Source: an uncultured Prevotellaceae bacterium (GTDB taxonomy: Bacteria; Bacteroidota; Bacteroidia; Bacteroidales; Muribaculaceae). Taken from it: a DNA stretch of 64,000 nucleotides. A program made the translations under genes and the position numbers. The DNA lies in the NCBI GenBank assembly GCA_900318865.1, contig ONMF01000015.1:51764-115763 (forward strand). The letters run 5' to 3'. The first letter of the stretch is position 1. The number at the start of each line of letters is the position of its first letter. This document shows positions 53,521-63,600 of this stretch, piece after piece. The notes beneath the pieces were generated by a model that was given only the letters and a program-made list of their open reading frames with translations, searched no databases and was not told the origin of the DNA.

Positions 53521-54474
53521 ATGGACTTTTTATCTATTCTCTTGATTGTGATTGTAGCACTTGCTCTGGTGCTGGTGAAGATGAGCCTTGTCATCATCCC
53601 GCAGAGCGAGACTAAAATTGTGGAACGGCTTGGAAAATACCACGCCACGCTCAAACCCGGCATCAACATCATCATCCCCTTTGTGGACCGGGCCAAAACT
53701 ATCATCGCCATGACAGGCGGACGCTATCATTACACCAATAGCATCGACCTGCGTGAGCAAGTCTACGACTTCGACAAGCAAAATGTGATCACCAAGGACA
53801 ATGTGCAGACGCAAATCAACGCCCTGCTCTACTTCCAGATTGTGGATCCGTTCAAGGCTGTGTACGAAATCAACAACCTGCCCAACGCCATCGAGAAACT
53901 CACGCAAACCACCCTGCGTAACATCATCGGCGAGCTGGAACTCGACGAAACGCTTACCTCGCGCGACACCATCAACACCAAACTGCGCGCCGTGCTCGAC
54001 GATGCCACCAACAAGTGGGGCATCAAAGTGAATCGCGTGGAGTTGCAAGACATCACCCCGCCGCAGAGCGTGCTCCAAGCCATGGAAAAGCAAATGCAGG
54101 CCGAGCGTAACAAGCGAGCCACCATTCTCACCAGCGAGGGACAGAAGGCAGCGGCCATCCTGCAGTCGGAGGGACAGAAAACGGCACGCATCAACCAAGC
54201 CGAGGCCGACAAGCAGACCGAAATCCTGCGTGCCGAGGGCGAAGCACAAGCACGCATCCGCCGTGCCGAGGCCGAAGCCATCGCCATCGACAAGATTACC
54301 GAGGCCGTGGGCAAGAGCACCAATCCGGCCAACTACCTGCTGGCCCAGAAGTACATAGGCATGCTTGAGCAGGTAGCCACCGGCGACAAGACCAAAACCG
54401 TGTACCTGCCCTACGAGGCCACCAACCTACTGGGCTCCATCGGCGGCATCAAAGACCTCTTCAAAGAGGGCTAA
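53521..54474 (+). CDS. SPFH/Band 7 (stomatin, QmcA-like) protein
   Basis: 317 residues. N-terminal membrane hairpin (about 1-24), then the SPFH domain: VPQSETKIVERLGKYHATL-type text, NVITKDNVQTQINALLYFQIVDP, and the Glu/Ala/Arg-rich coiled coil KAAAILQSEGQKTARINQA. Oligomerises at membranes to organise microdomains with NfeD. Ends at a strong terminator. Confidence 0.95.
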   Translation: MDFLSILLIVIVALALVLVKMSLVIIPQSETKIVERLGKYHATLKPGINIIIPFVDRAKTIIAMTGGRYHYTNSIDLREQVYDFDKQNVITKDNVQTQINALLYFQIVDPFKAVYEINNLPNAIEKLTQTTLRNIIGELELDETLTSRDTINTKLRAVLDDATNKWGIKVNRVELQDITPPQSVLQAMEKQMQAERNKRATILTSEGQKAAAILQSEGQKTARINQAEADKQTEILRAEGEAQARIRRAEAEAIAIDKITEAVGKSTNPANYLLAQKYIGMLEQVATGDKTKTVYLPYEATNLLGSIGGIKDLFKEG

Positions 54475-54496
54475 GCTGCCATTGCCAGCCTATCAA

Positions 54497-54530
54497 AAGC
54501 GGGACAAATCGTGTGATTTGTCCCGCTTTA
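54497..54530 (+). terminator. Terminator of the NfeD-SPFH operon
   Basis: Perfect 14-base arms AAGCGGGACAAATC (54497-54510) and 54515-54528 around GTGT, followed by TTTATTTTG. Confidence 0.9.
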
Positions 54531-54531
54531 T

Positions 54532-54562
54532 TTTGAGTTTGCACAAAAATCATCTATTTTTG
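54532..54562 (+). promoter_or_regulatory. Promoter of the CotH-GT-lipoprotein operon
   Basis: TTTG at 54532-54535 and TATTTTTG at 54555-54562 with exactly 19 bases between, directly after the NfeD-SPFH terminator. Expected start near 54569, about 12 bases before the ATG. Confidence 0.8.
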
Positions 54563-54580
54563 TAAGTTAAAACGAATGCA

Positions 54581-56338
54581 ATGAAAAAACCGCTGTTCGT
54601 CATACTGCTTGCGTGGTTCACAGCACTGACCGCTGCCGCACAGTTCACACTCAACGGCCTTGTCGTGGCACACGACAGCCGCACAGGCACGTTCCTGTGC
54701 TCGGTGCCCGACACGGTTTTCGGGCACGACTATGGGGCGCGCATCACGCTCGACAAGGAGTGGGAAGAGTTGCGCATCGGCAACCATGCCTTCGTCGCCG
54801 GCGACTCGGCAACCTTCGACAGCGTGGCGGGCGGCAAAACCTGGCCCGTGCTCTTGACTGGCGACGGCAAAACGTGGCAGGGCACTATCACCTTCACATC
54901 GCAGCCCATTGTGATGATGACTGGCAATTTCGGCTACGACTACACGCCGGGCACCGTCAGGGTGGTGGAGCCGGGCAGGGTGGGGGGCGAATCGCTCTCA
55001 GCACGTGTGAAATGGCGCGGAGGCACCACCAATAGCGCCGGCAAGCACAAGCGCAACTACCACATCAAGTTCATCGACGACCTCGGCGACAAGCAAGACC
55101 ACTCTTTTCTGGGCCTGCGCGAGGACAACAGCTGGATCATGGATGCCGGGCAGGTCGACATGGGGCGCGTGCGAAACCGCGTGGCAACCGACCTTTGGCT
55201 CGACATGGCTTCCAAGCCCTATTACCACGACAAGGAACCCGGCGCCCTCACCGGCGTGCGGGGCACGATGGTCGAGGTGTTTGTCAACGGTGCCTACAAC
55301 GGCATCTACAACTTCAGTGAAGCGATGGACCGCAAGCAGTTGAAACTCAAAAAATACAAGCAGGACCAGGATTCCATCACCTTGCGCGGCCAGCTCTGGA
55401 AAGTGAAGTCATGGACGCGCACGGCAAGCATGTACGTCCCCGAGAATTATGATAACGACAGCGACACCTGGGACGGCATCGAGGTGAAATACCCCGATTT
55501 CGAAGAGATTCAACCCACCGACTGGACCACTCTCCACAGGGCCACGCAGTGGATGGCCACCGTGAGGTCGACAGCTGACTTCGACGACCAAGCCCATGAA
55601 TATTTTGACATGCCGGTCATCATCGACTACATTATCTTCCACAATGTGCTCAACGCCATCGACAACTTGTGCAAGAACATTTACTGGTTTTGCTACGACC
55701 GCACCAAGAGCGAGGTGCTATCGCTTGCCGTCTGGGACCTGGACACCACCGTGGGCCAAAACTGGACCGACAATCCTCTGCACCCTGCCAACGTGGGCCC
55801 CACCAACCCCACACTCAACGGCGAGCACCGCCTGCACAGCTTCATTACCGACCCGCAGTCGAAATACTATCCGCTGTGGCAGCAACGCTACCATGAACTG
55901 CGCAACACCTTGCTGCGCCCCGACAGTTTGAAAGCACGCTACGCCCGCTGCATCCAGGCACTGATTGCCAGCGGCGCAGCCCGGCGCGAGGAGCAACGAT
56001 GGAGCGGCGACACCGATGTGGCCCGGCACGAAATCAATCTGGCCTCCGAACTCGAATACATCGAGCAGTGGATCGACCGGCGCATGGAATATCTTGACAC
56101 CAACACCTATAACACCAACACCACCGTGGGCGATGTGAACGCCGACGGCGAAATCAGCGTGGCCGACCTCACCGTGCTGGCCGACCTCATCATGAGCGAA
56201 ACACAGCCCGCGGCATCGGCCTGGTCGCCCCTGGAGCGATTCAGAATCGATGTGAACGGTGATGGCGAAATCAGCGTGGCCGACCTCACCGCGCTGGTCA
56301 GCATTATTATGAACACAACACCCGTCGAAACACCATGA
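54581..56338 (+). CDS. CotH-kinase-family protein with dockerin tail
   Basis: 585 residues. Signal peptide ending LTAAAQ. The CotH-like kinase core: HKRNYHIKFIDDLG, NSWIMDAGQVDMGRVRNRVA, NGAYNGIYNFSEAMDRKQL, and the active-site-like LAVWDLDTTVGQNW. CotH proteins are atypical secreted kinases (spore-coat CotH phosphorylates CotB/CotG). The last 80 residues have two EF-hand repeats GDVNADGEISVADLT and IDVNGDGEISVADLT. Overlaps the next gene (a GT) by four bases. Confidence 0.88.
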   Translation: MKKPLFVILLAWFTALTAAAQFTLNGLVVAHDSRTGTFLCSVPDTVFGHDYGARITLDKEWEELRIGNHAFVAGDSATFDSVAGGKTWPVLLTGDGKTWQGTITFTSQPIVMMTGNFGYDYTPGTVRVVEPGRVGGESLSARVKWRGGTTNSAGKHKRNYHIKFIDDLGDKQDHSFLGLREDNSWIMDAGQVDMGRVRNRVATDLWLDMASKPYYHDKEPGALTGVRGTMVEVFVNGAYNGIYNFSEAMDRKQLKLKKYKQDQDSITLRGQLWKVKSWTRTASMYVPENYDNDSDTWDGIEVKYPDFEEIQPTDWTTLHRATQWMATVRSTADFDDQAHEYFDMPVIIDYIIFHNVLNAIDNLCKNIYWFCYDRTKSEVLSLAVWDLDTTVGQNWTDNPLHPANVGPTNPTLNGEHRLHSFITDPQSKYYPLWQQRYHELRNTLLRPDSLKARYARCIQALIASGAARREEQRWSGDTDVARHEINLASELEYIEQWIDRRMEYLDTNTYNTNTTVGDVNADGEISVADLTVLADLIMSETQPAASAWSPLERFRIDVNGDGEISVADLTALVSIIMNTTPVETP

Positions 56339-57444
56339 TAAACGTCTTTCATATCGTGTCGGGCAAAACTTGGGGTGGGGCAGAGCAGTATGCTTACGAC
56401 CTGGCTTCCCGACTACGGCACGACCCGGACTTCTACACCGAGGTGGTGTGCCGCAAAACACCCGCCGTACTCAACCGATTCAGGCAACTCGAACTGCCCA
56501 TCTCCATATTACCGCTCAAGGGCATGGCCGACATCGACAGCCCCACGCGCTTGGCACGCCTGCTGCGCAAGGGCCTGAACATTGTGCATGTGCACTCGGT
56601 GAGCGATGCTTTCACGGCCATGTGGGCACGGCGCATCAGTGAGAACCAACACGGCACACGCATCGTCATGACGGTGCACGGCATCGACCGCCCCCGCGAC
56701 AACTACTTGTACCGCAAAATCTACAAGTCGGTCGACCTATTTGTCTTTGTATCACAGATGGCGCACGACGCGTTTATGGGCCATGTGCGCAAGCGCGACC
56801 AGTACAAGGCGCTCGTTCTGCGCGACAGCGTCATTCCTGCCGCCCCCGACGCTGCCACACCCGTTATCGACTTGCGCAGCAAGCTCGGACTCAGTCCCGA
56901 GCAGGCACTCATCATGTTCCACGGCAGGCTGTGCCACGAAAAAGGCATCGACGTGGCCTTGCGGGCCATCACACAGCTCGACAAGCGCTCCTATCACCTA
57001 GTGGTGATGGGAACCGGTCAGCCCAAATTCCTGACACAACTCAAGGGCTTCATCGTGGCCAACCAGCTGGTGCGCAACGTCACGCTGCTGGGATTCCGCG
57101 ACGATGTGCAGCAACTCATCGCCCAGTGCGACTTCGGTGTGCTGCCGGCTGTGGCTCCCGAGCCGCTGGGCATTGCCAACCTGGAATACATGATGCAGGG
57201 CAAGGCTCACATCACCACCAACAACGGCGCGCAGCATGAGTATGTGCGCGACGGTAAAAACGGCCTGCTCGTCTCGCCCAACAACATCTTCCCGCTGGCT
57301 GCCGCCATCAAGGGGCTCATCGAGGACCCCGCCGCACGTCGCCGCCTCGGCGAACAAGCCCGCGCCGACTTCAACGCGCACCTGAATTACGATGCCTTCT
57401 ACCACACCATGACGACACAATACCGCCAGTTACTTAACGAATAA
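56335..57444 (+). CDS. GT4-type glycosyltransferase
   Basis: 369 residues. The N-terminal Rossmann domain (INVFHIVSGKTWGGAEQYAYDL) and C-terminal GPGTS-type domain with LIMFHGRLCHEKGIDVALRA, VTLLGFRDDVQQLIAQCDFG and the catalytic EX7E region PEPLGIANLEYMMQGKA. Transfers a sugar from a nucleotide-sugar donor, probably to a surface polysaccharide or lipid. ATG overlaps the CotH stop (ATGA), so the two are coupled. Acceptor unknown. Confidence 0.92.
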   Translation: MINVFHIVSGKTWGGAEQYAYDLASRLRHDPDFYTEVVCRKTPAVLNRFRQLELPISILPLKGMADIDSPTRLARLLRKGLNIVHVHSVSDAFTAMWARRISENQHGTRIVMTVHGIDRPRDNYLYRKIYKSVDLFVFVSQMAHDAFMGHVRKRDQYKALVLRDSVIPAAPDAATPVIDLRSKLGLSPEQALIMFHGRLCHEKGIDVALRAITQLDKRSYHLVVMGTGQPKFLTQLKGFIVANQLVRNVTLLGFRDDVQQLIAQCDFGVLPAVAPEPLGIANLEYMMQGKAHITTNNGAQHEYVRDGKNGLLVSPNNIFPLAAAIKGLIEDPAARRRLGEQARADFNAHLNYDAFYHTMTTQYRQLLNE

Positions 57445-57462
57445 ACCCATCCACTCCCTCGC

Positions 57463-58008
57463 ATGATTCGTCACTTTCTCCTCGCCGCTATCATCGCTGT
57501 CATGACTGCATGCAACTCGGGCACCAAGCTCAAGGCCTCGACAGCGCCGCAAGCCGTCGCCAGCGACAAACATTCCACCGAGTACATCACCCAGCGGCTG
57601 AACGACATCTTCACCGACGTTTACACCCACCGTATCGACCTGCTCAAAGCCGACAGCATGTATATGTCGGCCGACTACAACCGCCTGCAGAACGCGGCCA
57701 TGGCCATCGCCGAGCGCACCGACGATGTGGTTATCGATGCCGACCACTGGCTGCAGGGGCAAGACTGGACCGAGCCGGCAATGAAAGTGAAGAGTGTGGA
57801 CGGTATCACCCCCGGCGCGGCCACTGCCGTGGTGGTCATCACCACCTTTCCAGGCACCCCCGACAGCCGCGACAACACCATCACCATGCCCCTTGTGTTC
57901 GAGCGCGGCGACTGGTACATCGATAACATGCAGCAGCAATGGCAGGGCGAAACCCTCGATGAAAAAGCCTGGTACCGGCACTACATCAGCGCGGGCGGCA
58001 ACCCGTAA
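57463..58008 (+). CDS. Small lipoprotein, DUF3828-like
   Basis: 181 residues. Lipoprotein signal IAVMTACNSG (Cys about 17), then a single alpha+beta domain with VVVITTFPGTPDSRDNTITM and LVFERGDWYIDNM, resembling DUF3828 calcium-independent secreted proteins; that match is weak. Third gene of the CotH-GT operon. Its stop is one base from the stop of the convergent PBP1A gene. Confidence 0.65.
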   Translation: MIRHFLLAAIIAVMTACNSGTKLKASTAPQAVASDKHSTEYITQRLNDIFTDVYTHRIDLLKADSMYMSADYNRLQNAAMAIAERTDDVVIDADHWLQGQDWTEPAMKVKSVDGITPGAATAVVVITTFPGTPDSRDNTITMPLVFERGDWYIDNMQQQWQGETLDEKAWYRHYISAGGNP

Positions 58009-58009
58009 A

Positions 58010-60433
58010 TCACATGGCCGGCGCGGCAGCTTCGGTGGAATCGGCGGGAAGCACGTGGCGATCGTCGAGAATGTCCTCTTCGAGCATAAGCGAATCGACA
58101 AACAGCGAATCGGCGGGAATGGAATCGACGGGTTCAAAATCACCAAAGCAATTTTGATACAGAGCCGGGTCGATGTACTCGCGCGGACCGGCGAAACGTC
58201 CATGATAACTGGCAAAAGCGGGGTCGTTGAGCACTCGCTGCAGGAATGCGCCGCAAATGGGCAATGCCGTGCGGCTTCCCTGGCCCAGGGCTCCTGTGCG
58301 GAAGTGTATCTGCCGGTATTCACCTCCCACCCATGCTCCACACACCAGCGCGGGAGTCACTCCCACAAACCAGGCATCGGCATGGCGGTTGCTCGTGCCC
58401 GTTTTTCCGCCAAAGTCGGTATCGTACATGGCCGGTGTGATATAGCCGTTGAGCGCCAGCGAAGTGCCGCCGGCATCGGTACGGCCTGCCATGAGCATCT
58501 GCTGCATCAAGAAGGCCGAGCGATAGGGCAGGGCGCGCCGCTGGTCGGGCGCTGAGCGATAGATTTCCCGGCCCTTGGCATCGACAATGCGCGTGACCAG
58601 CACGGGCTCGCGCATCATGCCGTCGTTCACCACCGTGCAGTAGGCGTTGACCAGCTCCAGCAGGTTCACGTCGCTGGCTCCCAGCGCCAGGGCGGGAGTT
58701 TCGTCGAGCGGCGATTGGATGCCCATCTCGCGCGCCGTCTGTGCCACCTGGCCGATGCCCACCTCGTTAGCCAGGCGCACGGCCACGCTGTTGATACTTT
58801 GCGCAAAGGCCGAGCGCAGCGTCATGTCGGCATTGGTGAAGCGGCCGTTGCTGTTGGTGGGCCTCCAGTGCTCCATCTGCCGCTTGGCCTCGTTGTAGAC
58901 CATGGTGTCGATATAAGCGTCGCGGCGGCGGTCGCACGGATACAAGCCGCGCTGCATGGCGGCCGCATAGACAAAGAGCTTGAACGTGGAGCCGGGTTGG
59001 TGCATGGCTGTGACTTTATCGTACTTCCACGTGTCGAAGTCCACATCGCCCACCCAAGCCTTCACATGGCCGGTGTGCGGCTCCATGGCCACAAAGCCCG
59101 TGTGCATGAAGTGCAGCATGTAGCGAATGGAGTCCATCGAGCTCATCTCCACGTAGAGTGAGTCGTTATCATAGTCAAACAGATGCACGCTGTGTGGCTG
59201 GTTCATATAGTAATTCACCGAGTCCAGGTCGTTGGGATAACGTGCCAGCAGGTTGCGATACACATCGGTTTGGCGGGCCTTGTCCTCCACAAAATTGGGG
59301 ATAACATTCCCGTCCTCGTCGGTCCAGCAGTCCTGATTGCCCCAATGCTGCTCGAAATTGCGCTGCACCAGGCGCATTTTCTCGGAAACGGCCTGCTCGG
59401 CATAGCGCTGCATGCGCATGTCGATGGTTGTGTAAATTTTCAGGCCGTCGGTGTTCAAATCCACATTGTTGGCGCGGCACCAGTCGCGCAGTTCATCGGC
59501 CACGGCGGCGCGGAAATAAAGCGCTTCGCCGTCGTAGGCGGTCTCCACGCTGTAGTGCAGCTCCACCGGCAGCTGCTGCAGCGAATCGGCCTGGCCGGCC
59601 GTCAGGTGGCCACAACGCACCATGTTGTCAAGCACCACATTGCGCCGCCGCAGACTGTTTTTGGGGTTCAAGCGCGGATTGTAGGTGCTGGTGGCCTTGA
59701 GCAAGCCCACCAGCACGGCACATTCCTCGATTTTCAGGCGCGACGGGGTGGTGGCAAAATAGGTTTTGGCGGCAGTTTTTATGCCATAGGCATTGCTGCC
59801 GAAGTCCACGGTGTTGGCATACATCTCAAGAATCTCGCGCTTGGAGTAGAACATCTCGATTTCGGTAGCCAAAATCCACTCCTTGCTCTTCATGATAATG
59901 ATTTTCAACCCCGGGATATAGCCCAGAAGCCCCGTGGAGTAGTCACTGCGTACCCTGAACATGTTTTTCACCAGCTGCTGCGTGATGGTGCTGGCACCAC
60001 GCGGGCGGCCATGCAGCACCATGTCCTTCACCGCAGCTCCCAGGCCGCCGAAGTCAATGCCGTGATGCTTGTAGAAGCGCTCGTCCTCGGTGTCGATGAG
60101 CACATCGAAAAAGCGGGGATTGATGCTGTCGTAGGGCACAGGCGTGCGGTTCTCGTCAAAGAATTTGCCAATCTCCTGCCCGTCGGCACTGTAAATGTAG
60201 CTGGCCGCATTGGTTTTGGGGTGCATGATACTGTTGATGCTGGGCGACTTGCCGAAGAGCCACAGCAGGTTCATGTCAACGGCCACGAGGTAGAGCACAA
60301 AGCACACCACCAGCGACGCCAGCGCCACCAGCATCTTCATCCACCACGGCCGGCCGCGATACAGGCCCTTATACCAGTGCTTGAAGCGCCGCCACTGGCC
60401 TCTCACGGCATCTATCACTTTTTTTGTTTTCAT
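58010..60433 (-). CDS. Penicillin-binding protein 1A (bifunctional transglycosylase/transpeptidase)
   Basis: 807 residues from the ATG at 60431-60433. N-terminal membrane helix (about 34-55), GT51 transglycosylase with DTEDERFYKHHGIDFGG, RGASTITQQLVKNMF and EMYANTVDFGSNAYG, then the transpeptidase with the SxxK motif HQPGSTFKLFVYAAA, AQSINSVAV (SxN) and GKTGTSNRHAD (KTG). Builds and crosslinks peptidoglycan. Lies 28 bases downstream of metK and may be co-transcribed. Confidence 0.96.
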   Translation of the reverse strand: MKTKKVIDAVRGQWRRFKHWYKGLYRGRPWWMKMLVALASLVVCFVLYLVAVDMNLLWLFGKSPSINSIMHPKTNAASYIYSADGQEIGKFFDENRTPVPYDSINPRFFDVLIDTEDERFYKHHGIDFGGLGAAVKDMVLHGRPRGASTITQQLVKNMFRVRSDYSTGLLGYIPGLKIIIMKSKEWILATEIEMFYSKREILEMYANTVDFGSNAYGIKTAAKTYFATTPSRLKIEECAVLVGLLKATSTYNPRLNPKNSLRRRNVVLDNMVRCGHLTAGQADSLQQLPVELHYSVETAYDGEALYFRAAVADELRDWCRANNVDLNTDGLKIYTTIDMRMQRYAEQAVSEKMRLVQRNFEQHWGNQDCWTDEDGNVIPNFVEDKARQTDVYRNLLARYPNDLDSVNYYMNQPHSVHLFDYDNDSLYVEMSSMDSIRYMLHFMHTGFVAMEPHTGHVKAWVGDVDFDTWKYDKVTAMHQPGSTFKLFVYAAAMQRGLYPCDRRRDAYIDTMVYNEAKRQMEHWRPTNSNGRFTNADMTLRSAFAQSINSVAVRLANEVGIGQVAQTAREMGIQSPLDETPALALGASDVNLLELVNAYCTVVNDGMMREPVLVTRIVDAKGREIYRSAPDQRRALPYRSAFLMQQMLMAGRTDAGGTSLALNGYITPAMYDTDFGGKTGTSNRHADAWFVGVTPALVCGAWVGGEYRQIHFRTGALGQGSRTALPICGAFLQRVLNDPAFASYHGRFAGPREYIDPALYQNCFGDFEPVDSIPADSLFVDSLMLEEDILDDRHVLPADSTEAAAPAM

Positions 60434-60460
60434 CAATGTGTGGGTAAAATTTATCGATTG

Positions 60461-61753
<1,293 letters not shown>

Positions 61754-61882
61754 TGTACCATATATTCGTTATATGGTGGAAATGAACGCTAAAGTGGCCA
61801 GAAATTATTGAGGGTAATTGCCTATTTTAGCATTTTTTCAAGTGGTTGCAAGCAGCCAAATTTTTCCACCGTGTTAGTAATT
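61754..61882 (-). promoter_or_regulatory. metK leader with long-range complementarity
   Basis: On the transcript, GGTGGAAA (complement of 61863-61870) can pair with TTTCCACC (complement of 61775-61782), and the latter overlaps the CCATAT..ATATGG hairpin just before the AUG. The two foldings exclude each other, a switch-like layout. No known SAM riboswitch class was recognised. Confidence 0.35.
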
Positions 61883-61888
61883 CGGCTG

Positions 61889-61896
61889 CAAAGATA
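61889..61896 (-). promoter_or_regulatory. -7 box of metK
   Basis: Minus-strand TATCTTTG within the duplicated 39-base module; expected start near 61882. Confidence 0.6.
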
Positions 61897-61928
61897 CGAA
61901 CAATTTTTGGACAAAACAAGTGGCGGCC
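61890..61928. repeat. Duplicated terminator-promoter module, copy 1
   Basis: 39 bases identical to 63515-63553 except one position. Reads terminator T tract plus promoter on the minus strand. This copy separates preA from metK. Confidence 0.95.
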
Positions 61929-61949
61929 ACCACTGCGGGAGCCGCCACT
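61910..61949 (-). terminator. preA terminator
   Basis: Arms AGTGGCGGC (61919-61927) and its complement (61941-61949), followed on the minus strand by TTGTTTTG. Confidence 0.85.
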
Positions 61950-61979
61950 GCATTTTGTGAGCAACCGTAATCGGCGCCG

Positions 61980-63449
61980 TTAATTTTTTTTGTTGATGCG
62001 CTTGGCAAGGCCGATGGCTCCCGTGGGGCACACCAGCCGGCACAAATGGCATCCCACACACTTGCTGCCCTGGATGCGGGGCTGACGGGTGTCGGGGTCG
62101 AAACTGATGGCCTGGTGACCGCCATCCATGCAGGACGTGTAGCACCGGCCGCAGCCGATGCAGAGGTCACGGTCGACCATCGGGAACACCACCGTGTCAC
62201 GGTCGAGGCCGGAAGGCAGCACGAAGTTGGGCAGTTGCTCACCCACAAGCGCGTCCAGCCGGTCGATTCCGCGCTCGGCCATGTAGTGGCGCAGGCCCAG
62301 CACCAGGTCATCGATGATGCGGTAACCGAATTCCATCACAGCGGTGCACACCTGCACGTTGCGGCAGCCCAGCTGGATGAACTCCAGCGCGTCGCGCCAG
62401 GTCTTGATGCCACCGATGCCGCTCAGCTGTATATTCTTCATGATTTTGTTCGACGCCATCTCGTAGATATAGCGAAGGGCTATCGGCTTCACGGCGCTGC
62501 CCGAATAGCCCGACACCGTGAGCTTGCCGTTCACGGCGGCCTGGGGCGACATGGTGACGCTCTTGATGGTGTTGATGGCCGATATGGCATCGGCACCTGC
62601 AAAGAAGGCGCCCATGGCGGGTTGATTGATTTGTGTGATGTTGGGAGTCATCTTGGGAATGACGGGAATCTTGACCGTGCGCTTCACATAAGCCGTGTAG
62701 AACGTCACCAGTTCGGCATTCTGCCCCACATCGCTGCCCATGCCTGAAAGCCGCATCTGCGGGCACGAGAAATTCAGCTCCACGGCATCCACTCCGGCAG
62801 CCTCGGCCATCCGTGCCAGTTCTATCCACTGCTCCTCGGTCTGGCCCATGATGGAGGCCACAACGACCTTCGTCGGATAGTTTTGCTTCAGCCGCTTGAG
62901 AATGTCGAAGTCCACTTCCACGGGATTTTCCGACAGTTGCTCCATGTTGCGGAAACCGGCAAACGCCGTGCCTTCTTTCACAGCATCGAAGCGGGGCGAC
63001 ACCTCGCGGATTTCCTGCATGCAGATGGTCTTGTAGAAGACACCCGCCCAGCCGGCATCGAACGCGCGCGCCACCATCTCGTAGTTGGTGCACACGGCCG
63101 AGGAAGCGAGGAAGAACGGATTCTCGCAATGAATGCCCACAAAATCAATGGCCAGGCTGGGACCGTCGGCACCGGCCGGCACCGTGTCGGCATCAAGCGA
63201 GCGAATCATCTCTTTTATCCTGACGGGGCGGTCGTAGTGGATGCAGGCCGCCTGGGCCTGTTCCAGTTCTTCATCACTGCAGCCTGCCACCCAATGCATG
63301 GCCAAAGCCTCATTTCCGAAGCGGATGGCACGAATGGCACGGGCAGGGTCGCCGTGCTTGCAATGGCGACTGCATGGGGCATCGGCGCACAGCAGGCAGC
63401 GTGCAGCCTCTTCATGGAGCTGCATCATGTTCTTCATGTTGTTAGTCAT
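61980..63449 (-). CDS. preA: PreA-like dihydropyrimidine dehydrogenase with extra N-terminal cysteine cluster
   Basis: 489 residues from the ATG at 63447-63449; an earlier in-frame ATG overlaps the promoter. Residues about 70-370 are the DHOdehase-like FMN barrel (ENPFFLASSAVCTNYEMVA, VELNFSCPQMRLSGMGSDV, GIGGIKTWRDALEFI). The C-terminus has two 4Fe-4S clusters, CIGCGRCYTSC and CVGCHLCRLVCPTGA. Before the barrel sits CLLCADAPCSRHC, like the first cluster of PreT or of eukaryotic DPD, unusual for a stand-alone PreA. No preT is adjacent. Reduces pyrimidines (or runs a related oxidation); partner electron donor is unknown. Confidence 0.88.
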   Translation of the reverse strand: MTNNMKNMMQLHEEAARCLLCADAPCSRHCKHGDPARAIRAIRFGNEALAMHWVAGCSDEELEQAQAACIHYDRPVRIKEMIRSLDADTVPAGADGPSLAIDFVGIHCENPFFLASSAVCTNYEMVARAFDAGWAGVFYKTICMQEIREVSPRFDAVKEGTAFAGFRNMEQLSENPVEVDFDILKRLKQNYPTKVVVASIMGQTEEQWIELARMAEAAGVDAVELNFSCPQMRLSGMGSDVGQNAELVTFYTAYVKRTVKIPVIPKMTPNITQINQPAMGAFFAGADAISAINTIKSVTMSPQAAVNGKLTVSGYSGSAVKPIALRYIYEMASNKIMKNIQLSGIGGIKTWRDALEFIQLGCRNVQVCTAVMEFGYRIIDDLVLGLRHYMAERGIDRLDALVGEQLPNFVLPSGLDRDTVVFPMVDRDLCIGCGRCYTSCMDGGHQAISFDPDTRQPRIQGSKCVGCHLCRLVCPTGAIGLAKRINKKN

Positions 63450-63513
63450 GTCAATTGAATCTATAAAAAAGTTGTAAACAGAAAAATCATTCCCGAATTC
63501 GGTGGTGCGTTGA

Positions 63514-63544
63514 CAAAGATACAAACAATTTTTGGACAAAACAA
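63514..63544 (-). promoter_or_regulatory. Promoter of preA
   Basis: Minus-strand TTG (complement of 63542-63544) and TATCTTTG (complement of 63514-63521) 20 bases apart, inside the second copy of the duplicated module. Confidence 0.7.
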
Positions 63545-63553
63545 GTGGCGGCC
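63515..63553. repeat. Duplicated terminator-promoter module, copy 2
   Basis: One mismatch in 39 bases against 61890-61928. This copy separates the partial secreted protein from preA. Confidence 0.95.
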
Positions 63554-63573
63554 CCCGTTTTGGGAACCGCCAC
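63536..63573 (-). terminator. Terminator of the partial gene at the window end
   Basis: GTGGCGG (63545-63551) pairs with 63567-63573, with an inner CCC/GGG, then TTGTTTTG on the minus strand. Confidence 0.8.
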
Positions 63574-63600
63574 CGATGTTTGACTCAGAGTTTATCGTGA

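Noticed and set aside
61754..61882. Known SAM-I or SAM-II riboswitch
   Set aside because: Conserved core sequences of these classes are not recognisable.
61754..61890. Stem GCAGCC (61884-61889) with GGCTGC (61852-61857) giving a pseudoknot in the metK leader
   Set aside because: The first arm overlaps the -7 promoter box and lies before the expected transcription start, so it would not be in the RNA.
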